A model generated the notes under the pieces. That model worked only from the letters and a program-made list of their open reading frames with translations, was not told the DNA's origin and did not search any database. Positions 11,378 to 22,927 of a stretch of 64,000 bases of DNA are shown in pieces. Location: assembly GCA_003971905.1 (NCBI GenBank), contig RSEE01000007.1:992001-1056000 (forward strand), written 5' to 3'. The stretch's first letter is position 1. Each line of letters opens with the position of its first letter. The DNA is from Moniliella sp. 'wahieum'. Lineage: Eukaryota; Basidiomycota; Moniliellomycetes; Moniliellales; Moniliellaceae. Both the position numbers and the translations under genes were made by a program.

Positions 11378-12063
11378 ATGTCTACCAAGATTGCCATTGT
11401 CTACCACTCCTTCTGGGGCCACGTTGCCACCCTCGCCGAGGAGGCTGCGCTCGGCGCCAAGGCTGCTGGCGTTCAGGTCGACGTCTTCACCTTCCCCGAG
11501 ACGCTCTCTGACGAGGTTCTCGGCAAGATGCACGCTGTCAAGGAGCTTGGCACCAAGCACCCCCACATTACCGCTGCCGAGCTGGCCAAGTACGACGGGG
11601 TAAGTTGCCCTTTTCCCTCCCTTCCGCGCCGATCCCGATTGGCTGACATGGTGGTTGCTTTTAGTTCCTCTTTGCCTTTGGCACCCGTTTCGGTCGTGCC
11701 CCGGCCCAGGTCTCGGCCTTCTTTGACACGACTGGTGGCCTCTGGGCCTCGGGTGCGCTCGTTGGCAAGTTTGGTGGTTTCATCACCTGCACTGCTGGCC
11801 AGCACGGTGGCCAGGAGACGACGGCGCTCACCACCATTCCCTTCTTGGCTCACCACGGCATTATTTACGTGCCTATCGGCTACCAGTGGCCCCAGGTGAG
11901 CAACACGGATGTTGTCCAGGGTGGCTCGCCTTGGGGTGCCTCGACGCTGTCCAAGTCGGACGGCTCGCGCCAGGTCAACGAGGAGGAGAAGCAGGTTGCC
12001 AAGAACCAGGGCGAGTACTTTGCCAAGACGGTGGCCACCTTTGTCAAGGGCAAGTCGGCCTAA
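11378..12063 (+). CDS. WrbA-type NAD(P)H:quinone oxidoreductase (flavodoxin-like)
   Basis: An FMN-dependent two-electron quinone reductase of the WrbA/Pst2/Rfs1/Ycp4 family, which limits semiquinone and oxidative stress; the yeast relatives are associated with membrane eisosomes. Exon 1 is 11378-11599 and exon 2 is 11665-12063, separated by a 65-nt intron (GTAAGT...TTTTAG). The product is 206 residues, normal for the family. It begins MSTKIAIVYHSFWGHVATLA, the flavodoxin phosphate-binding loop region. It continues with FAFGTRFGRAPAQVSAF, SGALVGKFGGFITCT, GQHGGQETTALTTIPFLAHH and GGSPWGAST, all standard WrbA landmarks. The reading frame is intact, unlike most genes here. A TATA box lies just upstream. 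I do not assign a specific paralogue name. Confidence 0.95.
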
Positions 12064-12928
12064 CTTCGATACACGGTTATGGCCCCAGCGATGCCAGGAA
12101 GGGGCGGCCGCTCGCCATACGACTGAGCCGTTGTCGTTTTTGTAGAAGTGGTCTGACAGCTGGATCTGCTTGCCGGTTTTGTGCAATTCATGTATACAAG
12201 TTCATCCTGTGGGCTTGGCCTCGGACACGTTAGGTAGTCTTCATTCCCGCAGCGCCAAACGTTTGGCTTCGACACGTCGGCAGGATGATCCTTCTAGTTT
12301 ATCCTGGCCGCGCGTGGAGCTGCAGGCACTCTTCCACCCACGGCCGTTGGTCTTGCGCGTAGCTTTGTTGCGAGCGAAGCTTGTAATCTCGGAGCCGAAT
12401 TAACCAAAACAGAACGTTAGGACCCGGCCTCCAGTTCTCTTCCGCAGCGTCAGGGTAGGATGACTGCGCTTCTTCCTATGGACTACTTCAAGTTTGATTA
12501 GGCTGTGGGCATGTATACGAACCAGCCGCGGAGAAGGTTGAGCGATAGGTGACTTTCCAATGAGGGTTGATGATCAATGTCTGTCATGCAGTGAATGATG
12601 CGGGCGTTTTTGCCTGTCGTCACCGCATGCTATCAATGCTACGTTGTGGGCAACGGCCCTCGACATTCTCTCTTGATCACTTCAGCGTTCTTGATGGTAA
12701 GTTGGTCTGTCGATGAGTGTGAATCTTGTGTACTGTGCCGATACCGAGCATCAGGGCCCTGCGGACTACCAAGAGCTACGACGCACACGTCCGTTCGATG
12801 ATCGTGACCCCCGAGGAAGAGGAACGGACTCGCGGCACGCTACTATATATACTCTGTTGGACCGAAGGTTGCTGAGCAGAAACAGGATAAAATACACACA
12901 CTGGTCGCAGCCGACACCAGGCCACCTC
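12064..12928. other. Convergent 3' intergenic region
   Basis: This lies between the 3' ends of the oxidoreductase (+) and the Zn2Cys6 regulator (-). Short frames have no recognisable content. I see no RNA gene or repeat. Confidence 0.45.
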
Positions 12929-15900
12929 TCACACGCCCGCTGAGCCCGTCGCGGTCGAGTGTCCGTCCCCGCGTTCCTCCAACGTATCAAACAAGTCGGC
13001 CCACGCACTGACCCAGTCCACCTGGGGCGGAAACATGGGCTGAAGCAGTCCGCTGGGGCGCGGCCGGCCGAGGTTCGGCCACTGGCTCGGCCGGCTCAGC
13101 GGCAGCCGTGGGTAGCTGCGTGCCGGGCGGCGCGGGAGCACCCGAGAGAAAGTACTGCATAAGTTCTTGTGAGCCTGCGGCTGTGCTGGTTGCTGGCGTT
13201 GCCACAGGACCGTTCCCGGCCCACTCCTCCCCCATCGCAGGCACGCCAGCGGCCCCAGTGGCCGGGAGCGCATTCAGACCCGAAAGTGCATTGTTGGGCA
13301 ACTGGGAGAGAAGGCCCAAGCCGCCCAACTGGAACCCGCCCAAGGCAGCGATCGCCCCGAGATTGCCCAGTCCACCGAGCGCAGGGTTCAGTGGCCCGCC
13401 CGGATGGGCAAGACCAATGTTGAGCATGTTGGTCTGCGGTGTCATGGCCGCTAAGCGGGACAGCTGCACGTCCATCAGTTGCGCCAACTCGTCTCCCCCG
13501 TGGGCGTGGGCAGGACGGGGAAGTTGGGATGGGCAGCAGGAGCCGGGTCGTGCGCTGGTGGCACCTCCTCCTCAGTCTCCTCTTGGGAGCGGAGAAGTTG
13601 TTGTTGCAGGCCACGTTGGAACGTGGCCGAGATGAGCCGTTCGAGATTTTTGCTCACCCCTTGCAATACCGATCCTTCCACTGCCTGGCCTTGGTCTTTG
13701 AGCCGATCAATGATCCATGTCAAGTTGTCCTCCATCTCCCGTGTTTCTTCCGGACTGTCAAAGCCCATCACGCTTCCTGGCGCCGAGGGATCGGGATCCA
13801 TCGCCATGCGCGACTCGGCGGGCGCCGGGTGATGGAACGCCAAGGGATAAAACGTACGCGGGCGGTACCACAGGTCGGTAATCATGGCCAAGCATGCCTG
13901 GAAGAGATAGTAGCGTTGGATTCGGTCCCGGCGCGAAATCCACCCTTGGGCCGACATGAGCCGCGCCTCAATGACCAATTGACGTGCGCTTTCGAGCGCG
14001 CGCGGACCGACGCTACAAACGGTTGGTCCGGGTACCGGTACCCCTTACTCATGAACGGCCGATGCAGCTTGAGGGTACGGTAGTGCACGCCGGCGCGAAT
14101 CAAGCTGGCCTGCTTTTGCAACCGACGAATGTCGAGACTGCGACGCAAGCCTTCCTGACCAAAGGTCAGGTCGGTGTCACGGTGGGTCCAGGTGCGGGAC
14201 TCGAGGACCTGGTGTAGCTTTTGGTCCAGACGAAGCACTTCCTGATAGTCCACCTCCTCCCCTATCACTTCGGCCTGTACCGTCAAATCCACCACTTGCC
14301 GTGCCACATCGGCCGTTTCGAGCAGGCCGAGCCAGGCGTCGTGCGGGCTGGGCATCCCGCGCACGCTCTGGGACCACCGCGCCGGCGCATAGGGCGGGCA
14401 GGTGGTGTAACTGTTTGGGTGGATGCCGTATGACCCATTCAGCCCCGAGTGGTTCCAGTCCGTCATCGTCAACGCCGTCCACACCGCACGGCCAATCTCG
14501 AGGTTGTCAATGCTCATCTGCACATCCGGATCCACCCACCAATGGCTCAGCTTGCGATTGGCCTTATCCAGGGTCTGGTCCAGATCCGGTCGTGGGGCCG
14601 GGCCCACCTCGGCCCCAACGCCCCTCTCCTCGGGACTGAGCGGAGCCTGAGCTTCCTCTGTCATTCCAGGATACGGTGGGGTATCGGCGGCCGAGCCCAG
14701 CTTGTCCAGGCCCAGACGACGCGCGGCACGGGTGGAGCCATCGAGGAGGTGAAGTAGATCCTTGTGCCGGAAACGGTGGGCGAGCGAGTTGACGGCAACC
14801 AAGGCGGCTTGCACCCCTTCCAGGGAAGGGTGGGCAGCCAACTCTGTGGCCACCAAACATTCCAGTGCCGTGTCGAGCCAGTCGTGGAGCAGGGTGGAGA
14901 TCTGGTCACTGCTGCGGACGAGGTTGAAAGAGATGATCGTGGTCGAAGGCAGCAGCTCCACAATCGCACTCAACGCGAACAACACATAGGCCAAAAACGT
15001 CAGTCGCGGTTGCGGTTCCCCAGCCCCGGGTCCCGTCCCCACCACGGGCTGCACCACCGCCGCCGGCCGTGTTGACGCAGGTGCGCCATCGTCCGCATCC
15101 ACCAAGCGCTGGCGCATCACCCCGCCCGGGCCAGACTCGACAATGGTAGGTAACCGATTGGCGCCCTTGGAACCAAAGCAGCCCGTTACCGAGTCGTAGA
15201 GCAAATCCAACTCCTTCATCAAAATCCACTCGGACAAAGGGGGTAATCATGCCCAACTCCTCGAGGTACATATTGATCAGCTGCACCGTCTGGGGCTTGC
15301 CTGGCAGCAGCGCCAACGCCCGTGTCTTGGCTGTCGCTTCGTTCAGGGAGCTTTTCTGCAACACCCGCTCCCCAATCGCCAACAGTGCACTGCCATTCTC
15401 CTCTTTCCCACGCAGACCTAACCCTCCCAGGCCCACCGGCAGACCAGGATGCGTGCTGGACGTCGACACACTTGGCGTCGTCCCACGATCTGCTTTCCAC
15501 TTTTCCCGCTGGGCGGCACCAGACCTGCGTCTCCAGCCGCGACAGGACCTTCCCCCGCTGACTCGGGAGCACGCCCGCGGGAGCGACCACGAACTTCCTC
15601 TTCCTCCCCGCCTCTTTCCTGCCCATCCGCCTCGCCCTTTCCGTCGTCCCCTTCCTCCCTGCCCTCGCGATAGAGCCGCTGGAGACCCAATACGGCCGAG
15701 GTTGTGTCCTGGTTGCCCAGCGTGTCCAACAGCTCCGTCGTATCCTGATTCCCCGACGCATACAGACGCGCTTGGGTCTCCGGGGGCGGACGAGAATGGG
15801 AATTGCGCCGGTTTCGCTCCGCTGCTTCGGCCACAATGGCAAACGCTGGCATCCCTGCTCGTCGTGGGCTGCCAGCGGTCTGGGACGAAGCGCGGACCAT

Positions 15901-16888
15901 GTGACTGGGCAGGTGCGGGCTGGCAGCCGTATGAGGGGACGAAGGGTGGGTGACGGTGGAAGGAGAGGCGGACGAGGGTGCGGAACGGGCTGGTTTGTTG
16001 GCGTCCATGGCGGTTAGGAGGGCGTGGAGCCCCGAGGGACCTGGCGGTCCAGGGCTGCTGGAGGTCAGGGGGGAAGTTGAGGCCGAAGCCACGGGGGGGG
16101 GATACGGCTGGGATGCGAGGGAACCGGCGGGTACATTGATCTGGGCGGCCAAGCGAGCGGCGTTGGTGCGTGCCTGCATGGCCAGCTGGGCATGCGTGGC
16201 GGCCGAAGGGGTGGAGCTGGGGCGTGGCAAGGGAGGCGGGGTGAAGGTGGCAGGAATCGCGAGCGGGGGTGGGTTGGGCCCACTGCCCGGGCCGGGTGGT
16301 GGACGGAACCGCTTGGCAAGGTACCTCTCCTCTTCTCCCTCGTCCTCCTCGTCCTCGTCCTCCTCCCCACTGTCCTCCGACTCGCCCGAATCACCCTCGG
16401 GCTGACCCGCATACTCGTACCCCGCCTCTGGCCTGCCTGGCAACCCCGCACCGGGTGGCAAATGCTCCCCGGCGCGCTGGCGCGCCGCCTTGATGGCCTT
16501 GCGTCTTGCCCTTCGTTTTTCGCCCTCGGCCATCTTGCGCAGCCGACTTTCCCGCTGGTCCACTGTCTCATAGTCCCGCTCATCGCCAAACTTGCATCCG
16601 CCCAACGGGATCTTGCGACGGATGCATGCGGAACACCCGGGTACCTGACGGTCGCATCTGTGCGGGTGTCAGCATGCTCTGCCGGGGTGGGAGAGGGGGA
16701 GGGGGGGAGGAGGTGCGTACTTGAGCTTGCGGTGGCGGCACTCGGTGCAGGAGATGGGCTGGCGCTGCTTGCGCGGGCGCTTGCCATGTGGCGGGGGGGG
16801 CGGGGCGGACGGGGGCGGAGGGGCGGCGGAGAGGGGGCGGGAGAGGGAGTGGGGCGACGGACGGGGCGGGCGGGAGGCTGGTGCTCAT
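12929..16888 (-). CDS. Zn2Cys6 transcription factor with fungal_trans middle domain
   Basis: A large fungal binuclear-zinc-cluster regulator, probably over 1200 residues. The zinc cluster is CTECRHRKLK joined across a 63-nt intron (16658-16720) to CDRQVPGCSACIRRK and GGC. This gives C-x2-C-x6-C-x6-C-x2-C-x9-C, preceded by basic residues KRPRKQRQ. An acidic and Ser/Pro-rich linker follows (15500-16550), including a run of Glu/Asp at about 16330-16380. The helical middle-homology region at about 13900-15400 includes NMYLEELGMITPFVRVDFDE and LHRPFMSKGYRYPDQPF. The C-terminus ends VDWVSAWADLFDTLEERGDG and stops at 12929-12931. Frame breaks occur near 16790 (a poly-G/C run), 15430, 15225, 14000, 13490 and 13050. 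The first ATG in phase is at 16888. Target genes cannot be inferred. Confidence 0.9.
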
Positions 16889-17671
16889 GGCCACGGAGAC
16901 GGAGGGGGGCGCCGGCGCGAGCGAGCGGATGGTGGTTGGCTTGTTCGGCTGCGGCGGGCTGCTGGGCGCTGAGGCTAGCTGGGCGTGGCGTGGCGTGAGG
17001 TGCCCCCATTCGTGACTGAATAGCCCCGACTGCGGCTACGCGAGCGGAGCGGAGCAGCGCCAACGCGCGCAAGGCGCATACGCCTCCTGTGCCTCTTCGC
17101 ACGGAGAAGTGTGCCGCGGTTAAGTCCGTGTCTCGCCCCGCCCCACTTGAATATTGAATCTTTCTGTGGCTCCGCGTGCCAGCCGCCGGGGCCACGCGGT
17201 CGCCACTGCGGAGTTGTATGTAACCCTAGCACCACGTGCTCCCGCCCAGACCACATGCCCCCTGGCGACCCTGTTGGCCTGACATGTACCTTGACAAGCT
17301 TGACACACGCAAGAACCGATCACTGTCAATATCGATTGGACGACGGACGACGGAGCGCGGGGGGACAGGGGGACAGAGGGATACGGAGGACTTGGAGAGG
17401 AAGAGGAGGAGCATAGGGGGGGAACAGGTAAATTCATATGGGCAGCCACGGCTAGCACCATGGACCGGAGAACAGACATGAGATCGTCGATGCGATGCAG
17501 ACGTAAAACGCCTCTTCGACCCGGCCAGGACATCGCCAGAGCTGTCCTGCATCGCCCCGCGGCACATTCGACTGGCTCTGGGTGTCGCCCTGGGCCAGGG
17601 ACGCCGTTGTACCAGCACACAGTCAGGCCGAAGGGGCTCCACATAAAATCGATGGCAGGCCTAGCCAAGCT
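16889..17671. other. Intergenic, no gene recognised
   Basis: Long open frames on both strands here are GC-rich low-complexity sequence without domains. This is the upstream region of the Zn2Cys6 gene and the 3' flank of the YOP1-like gene. Confidence 0.45.
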
Positions 17672-18257
17672 CTAAGCAACAGGCTTCTTGTGGAAAAAGA
17701 CGGGCACGAGCAGCTTGGTGTACACCACCTTGGCGCCCTGGGTCTGGGGCAGCATGAGCCACACAAGGATGATGGCCTTGAAGGTGTAGTAGAAGGGAAC
17801 CCAGTGGAGGATGATCGACGAGAACGACTCGAGGATGGTAAGGAAGCCAACGAGACCCAGTAGGTCAGCCACTGCACATCGTCGTCCTTGGCCGGCGTCT
17901 CAATCGCGCGGAGGGAGAAGTAGGCGGGCAGGGCAAAGCCGAGAATGGTGGTGAAGAAGTTGGCGGCAATGTTGAAGAAGATGGCGATGGCCAGGAGGAA
18001 GAAGACACCAAGGGTGCCGTACGCCTTGGGCACGTGGGTCGTCTGCTCAAGCTTGACCAACGCCGGGTACTTCTCCAGCTGCGAAAGGAGAGGAAGCAAA
18101 TCAGTACTGGGCGACAAGACAACGGGGGAAGCAGCTGCGCACGACGTACCTCCTTGTCGATCTGGGCCACGTAGTACTGGACTTTGGTGTGGACCGACTT
18201 GAGCTGGGGGGGAACGTTGACGTTCTGGAGCTGAGGGGGGGCCTGGAAGGAGGACAT
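17672..18257 (-). CDS. YOP1: YOP1/REEP5-like ER membrane-shaping protein (TB2/DP1/HVA22)
   Basis: An integral ER protein that inserts paired hairpins into the outer leaflet and stabilises tubular ER, a partner of reticulons. Exon 1 is 18257-18150 (MSSFQAPPQLQNVNVPPQLK). A 71-nt intron (18079-18149, GTACGT...CAG) follows, then exon 2 from 18078. Exon 2 begins LEKYPALVKLEQTTHVPKAY and leads into the hydrophobic stretch VFFLLAIAIFFNIAANFFTT. It then shows the family hallmarks DDVQWLTYWV and TILESFSSIILHWVPFYYTF, and finally WLMLPQTQGAKVVYTKLL. One frame jump near 17862, just after LTYWV, fits loss of one C from a CC doublet. The stop is at 17672-17674. Length is about 170 residues, normal for the family. 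Confidence 0.93.
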
Positions 18258-19057
18258 GGCGAGCAGACGGAGGGTGGTGGTGGCAAGGGGGGAGGAGGAG
18301 GGGTGTGGCGCTGGGCTGAGTGGTGGTGCGGGTACGAAGGACAGAAACGTTTGCGGCAGGCGAGCAGGGTTGGTGCAAACCGCGCTTGTGCGCTTGGGCT
18401 GCGGGCGGCGGGCTGCTCTGCGGGCGTGCGGCCGCCTGCCGGGGTGCGGATTCACACAGCGTCAGCGCTCAGCCGCCGGCGGCAGGAGCGCACTGCCGCC
18501 GTGCCGGGGAGCGGCACTGGCGCGGCCGGGCGGCTGTGCTGTGAGAGCGTCATGCTGGGCACGCCGCCGCCCCGCGCAGCACTAGGCTGCACTGCCCCCG
18601 CCCTTCCCAGCAGAGGGGCAGTGTCGGGCAGCGCATCCTCCTCTGGCTCTGGGCAGGCCCACGTCATCGGTCCCTCATCGACCGCCATGGTGCCGGCCAC
18701 ACGAGCCCCACGTCGAAATCGGCGACAGATAGCCGCACCAATTGCCGCAGCATCGATCGTCCATGCTGCGATGGCTACGACGTCCTGACCTCAGGCTCAG
18801 GTCTCGTCCTGCTTCCGCCGGCCTCATGTGCCCACCACCCCATCCCGAGCGCCTAGCCGCCCCCAAACGCTCACGCTCAAAGTTTGCATGCAACGGCCGT
18901 GAATAAAAACCAGAGGGATATGTGACCAAACCATCTCCAACAACACGGGGCTCTTCAGCTGTGGCAGTATGTAGTCAGTTCTTTCCAACTATTACAGTGG
19001 CCAAACATTTTTTGGCCGTCGTGGTATCAGGAGATGGAGATGGAGATGGGGGGATGA
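18258..19057. other. Intergenic, no gene recognised
   Basis: GC-rich near the YOP1 start, more neutral later. Frames are unsupported. Confidence 0.45.
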
Positions 19058-19285
19058 GGGATGTCGATGATGAGATTACCGGATGGTCCTCGAGGGTGAT
19101 GCAATCGCACTGGTGGTGGCGATGGTCTAAGCCACAGCCAGCAATCTACAGAGGAACATCAAGCAGCCAGTCACCACCATCAGGATCTAAGCTGCGGAAC
19201 AACTGGAAGAGGAGAGAAAAAAACAACGGAACTCCTAGGCCTGGGGGGATGTGAAGGGACGTTGGCCGCAAAACACGAGCCATAT
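19058..19285 (-). repeat. Dispersed repeat family, copy 2
   Basis: In the - orientation this shares the ordered blocks of the copy at 9585-9950: TGGCTCG, GGCCAACGTC, GTTGTTCCGCAG, GGTGGTGACTGGCTGC, TTGATGTTCCTCTGTAG, GGCTTAGACCA and CACCCTCGAGGACC. The reading LDH...CDCITLEDH in the last block is shared with the copy at 59.3-59.6 kb. No terminal repeats are visible at its ends. Confidence 0.65.
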
Positions 19286-21184
19286 GGTGGCAACCAAAGA
19301 TAGGGATCATATCATCGAGAGGGAAGGAGGCGAGGCATATATACATCCGAGAAGAGCCGTTGCCACAGGGTCCGCGTGCATGCGTCCCTATCAATACTTA
19401 CTGGACGGTCTTCTTCGCAGCCGTCCATGCTCCAACAAGGAGAAAGATTGTAATACCTTCTCTCTGCGTCCCAGAAGAGGCATCATCGTTGCCTCCTGCG
19501 AGCCATTTTTCGGAATGCATGTGCCTTACCTCTTGCGTGCTCCAGCCCTCTTCTAACTGGAAGAAGAGGAAACGCGGGTGAGGAGGGTACTCAAATGTAA
19601 GTGTCTCTAATGGCTGTTAATATAACAGCACTCTGGGGATTAGCGCACGCTTAACCCATGAGGCCGAGAGCTTCAAACCCTATCGGGCTGCTAAGGCTGA
19701 GCATCAACGCGCCGAGCGCATGGGCATTGAGTGCAGCAAAAGCACCATGTCCTGTTGGCGGTATACGGAGAGATGTGTGTCGCCATTACATTCTAAGAGC
19801 TATATGCGCAAGGTGGGAGGAGAACGTGAGTTGGTTCAGGTATTGTAAGAACGGTTGATGCACATCTATGAGGGATGCCCTTATTGCAGCTCTTTTGTAG
19901 TTGGCGACGGTAATCCCTTTCCCCCTAATGGGCTCCAAACGATATAGAATGAGAGAGGCAGATCAACCTGTTGACCGTCGCTGTCAGCGGCGCCATGCAT
20001 ATAGCAGATCATCATCACCTCTGGTGCTGTTCTGTCGTGAATTTCACCCCTCTTTCTAACACGGAGAAATCAGGGGGCGATCGGGGTGACCTGTGGGCAT
20101 GAAACTTGCTGGGATCCACCATCGGAGGCCATGAGACCCAGAAGAAACGGAAGAATGGCGGGGAATGGGTCGTTCTTCACGTTCATCCCCTCCCCTTCTG
20201 TCACCGCCCCTCTGTGCGCCATCGCCTCATGTTTAAGCTATTATGAAGGGGCATTAGGATGGAAGACAGAGGCACTCATCGATAATTCACCTTGACCCCA
20301 TTTGTTGGGGCAAACAAGGAGTCGGAAAGACGGGGTCTGGCAGTTGATATGCCCTGAGCATCGGTGCTGTGATGCTTTCCTTGGGTGGCGATGGGACACC
20401 CTTCCATTCCAAAAGCAAAGAGGGAATAAACCCTTCGATGCAGTGTAGACGCCACCCTATTCAACCAGGACATGCTGGAGATCTGAACCGCCCTTGAGGT
20501 GTTGTCTTCAACACAGTCCACACGCTTTGTGATGGTAGAGCCTTGGTTGATAATGCGGACGTTGTTGATGCAGTAGCCAAGTGTCCATCGTCAGTCTTGT
20601 GAAGATACAAAACTTCTCGACAGCAACGTCTTTGGACGGGGGTAGCATGCACAGGCCTGAGAGAGGGAGATGCATTGCCAGCAAAGAGGGACGAATGCGG
20701 GAGGAGTTGAGCACATACCATGATCGATCATCGACCATCGATCGTAGACGATCACTATTCGCTAGTCACTCACTAGTCACTTGCGATTTCAGCAATTTTC
20801 TTCTTGCGCCACGCGCGAGCAACGCTTGCCCACCCATCAGCCGCTCATGCAGCTCCTGGGCTGATAGCGCAGCCAGCGCCAGCCTCCAACAGGAGAGAGG
20901 GAAGAGAGCATCTTGTGGTACGGGAAGCTATTAAGCCCGCTACTCCCCACTTCCATCTTCAGCCCAGTCTCCTGTGCTCGGGGAACTGCTTCTGTCGCTC
21001 TTTCCTCCTCCGCGTCTCTTTCTTCCGACACATAACATGCCGCTCTCCCCTCCACTCGGTGGCCCCACGCCCTCCCCTCCCCCTCCCCCTCCCGACTGGC
21101 AGTGCCCTCTGGCCCCACTCCTCCAGCTTCCCCCCACGCCTTTCCCCGCCAACCGAAAAAAAGTCTCACCGGCCGCCGTCCTTC
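19286..21184. other. Intergenic, no gene recognised
   Basis: Nothing is supported across this 1.9-kb stretch. A sequence resembling the 5' end of U1 snRNA at about 19393 was examined and rejected. The last ~150 bases are C-rich and probably the leader of the PH-domain gene. Confidence 0.45.
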
Positions 21185-22117
21185 ATGGGTCTCATCCGAC
21201 CCCCCCGCCATCCCTCACCGCCACAGGCCCCGCCGCCAGCTCAGCTCGAATTGAACGCCAACATCCTGCTCCAAGGATGGGCCATGAAGAAGAAGCGCAA
21301 ACGTATGCAAGGTTTGTCATTTTCCCTCCCGCCCCTTTGCCGAGACTGTAAGAGACTGACCGAACGTGTTGCGCAGGGTATGCCATGCGCTACCTCACCC
21401 TTTCCGCGATGGGCACACTGCAATATGCACTTTCGCCTGGAAGCGAAGTACGGGACGAGATTGAGATTCCAGATGCTCGGGTTCTCAGTTCCCCCGCGAC
21501 CTCTCGATCCACGTCGACAATGGCGAGGTGGTTTTCCACCTGCGCATGTTGACCGAATCTGATTTTCAGCTTTTGGAGAGAGACTTTGCGCGACCTCGTC
21601 CTCACCTCCACCGCAGACGTCTCCCGCCCCGTCTTCGCGCCCAAACCAGGTACCAACAATTTGTGCCACGAAGACTTGGCCCCTGTCCTACGTTCGGCAC
21701 GTAGAATGCAGGCGCTTGTCGCCCAGGCCCACACACTCCATCTTGATCACCTCGGCACCCACTTTGCCCGAGTAGAACAGGACTTGCAGGCGATCACCTC
21801 TTTCTTTGATACCCACATCCCAGTCCAGGGCCCTGCGCCAGGAACAAGTCGCGCTCACCGGATCCTTCGCCGACGTCGAGTTCTTAGATCACGCTCTAGG
21901 AGGAAGCCAATATTCGCTGAAGGATAACGAGGCGTAGCTTTTCCTTGTGGTTTTGCTGCCTTGATACCCTCTGCCTCACCATCATTGTGGAACCTGTATC
22001 CTCGCCGTGTGTTTGGCGATGATACTGAAAGCAGGGGAAGCTTTGGTGGTCAAACTGGGTCTGAGAGTCCTTTTGGTATTGGAGCCCCTATGCGCTCCCC
22101 CGGCTGAATTTCTACGA
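21185..22117 (+). pseudogene. Truncated Osh3-like gene: PH domain without sterol-binding domain
   Basis: The ATG at 21185 starts MGLIRPPRHP. A PH domain follows of the kind found at the N-terminus of fungal Osh3-type oxysterol-binding proteins. Exon 1 ends ILLQGWAMKKKRKRMQ at 21311, a 65-nt intron (21312-21376) follows, and exon 2 begins GYAMRYLTLSAMGTLQYALS. It continues GSEVRDEIEIPDARVLSSP, then in a shifted frame RDLSIHVDNGEVVFHLRMLT. Downstream, in yet another frame, a helical stretch (RSARRMQALVAQAHTLHLDH, about 21690-21760) and FADVEFLDHALGGSQYS (to 21925) resemble the linker before the sterol-binding domain. That domain, with its EQVSHHPP signature, is absent from the 800 bp that follow. 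It may be a decayed or truncated paralogue, or a PH-only protein disrupted by sequence errors. The end coordinate is approximate (GFG-rich tail ending near 22105). Confidence 0.6.
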
Positions 22118-22927
22118 TTGGGGCGTACAATGGTGCCACCTCCCATCTCTCTCTCTGTGTGCCATCTGAAGAATGATCCCGCGATTTGTCTTCACCCCTC
22201 TCAATTGTGGCAGACGATAGGGCTGTTCTCGAGACCCTCCCCCGTATCACTCCTGTTTTGGATGTGGTCGAAGTGATATGCAAGTTACATAGTGCATGCG
22301 ACATATCCTTTGCAATGTATGAGGGATCATGGAGACAATATAAGAAAGGATATGCACGCCTATACCAATCTCGCTGCTCGATGTGGAAATTGTATGTGGA
22401 GAGCTGTCAAATGCGACTTTCATCAGGATCGGGCCCCAGATCGATCCTCAGAGGCTCATGCACCTAGAGCGAAGAGCTCTGGTCTAGTAGGGAAATGATG
22501 TTTCGACGCACAAAAGGAGGATGTACTGTTACATGTTACATTAGATCTTGTGGATCAATTCTTTGGCAACGGGACAATTTCGGCCAAACTTTTAAGCTTT
22601 CTCCACACTTCATCAGTTGCAGTGGCCATATAGTGATCGTAACCCTATTCCATCACCATGTGCTGTTGCGGCCGTTCTGGTTGAACGTTGCCATTAGAAA
22701 GCCACTCACCCGCTGGAGCGTTGTGGAGCAGGCTTTGGGGGTAGTGGGGTTTAAGTGGAGATCCACATGCAATATCCTCAGTCCCACTTCGAACTGCACG
22801 AATGCTAGGCAACGCAGGGCAATGCCTCGTCTCCTTTACCTTCTTTAAAGGGCACATCCCTCACAAGCTACTACTTGGCACCCCCACCCTCTCATCTCCC
22901 CTCTCCATCCTCCCCACGATCCACGAC
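22118..22927. other. Intergenic; pectinesterase promoter at right end
   Basis: No gene is recognised. A TTTAAAG element at about 22843 lies roughly 80 bases before the pectinesterase ATG and may act as its TATA equivalent. Confidence 0.4.

Noticed and set aside
16065-17195. A 376-codon open frame on the - strand
   Set aside because: Arg/Pro-rich and overlapping the zinc-cluster gene in a wrong frame; no family features.
19393-19460. ATACTTACTGG resembling the 5' end of U1 snRNA
   Set aside because: One base of the splice-site-pairing sequence is missing, and none of the U1 protein-binding loop sequences follows.
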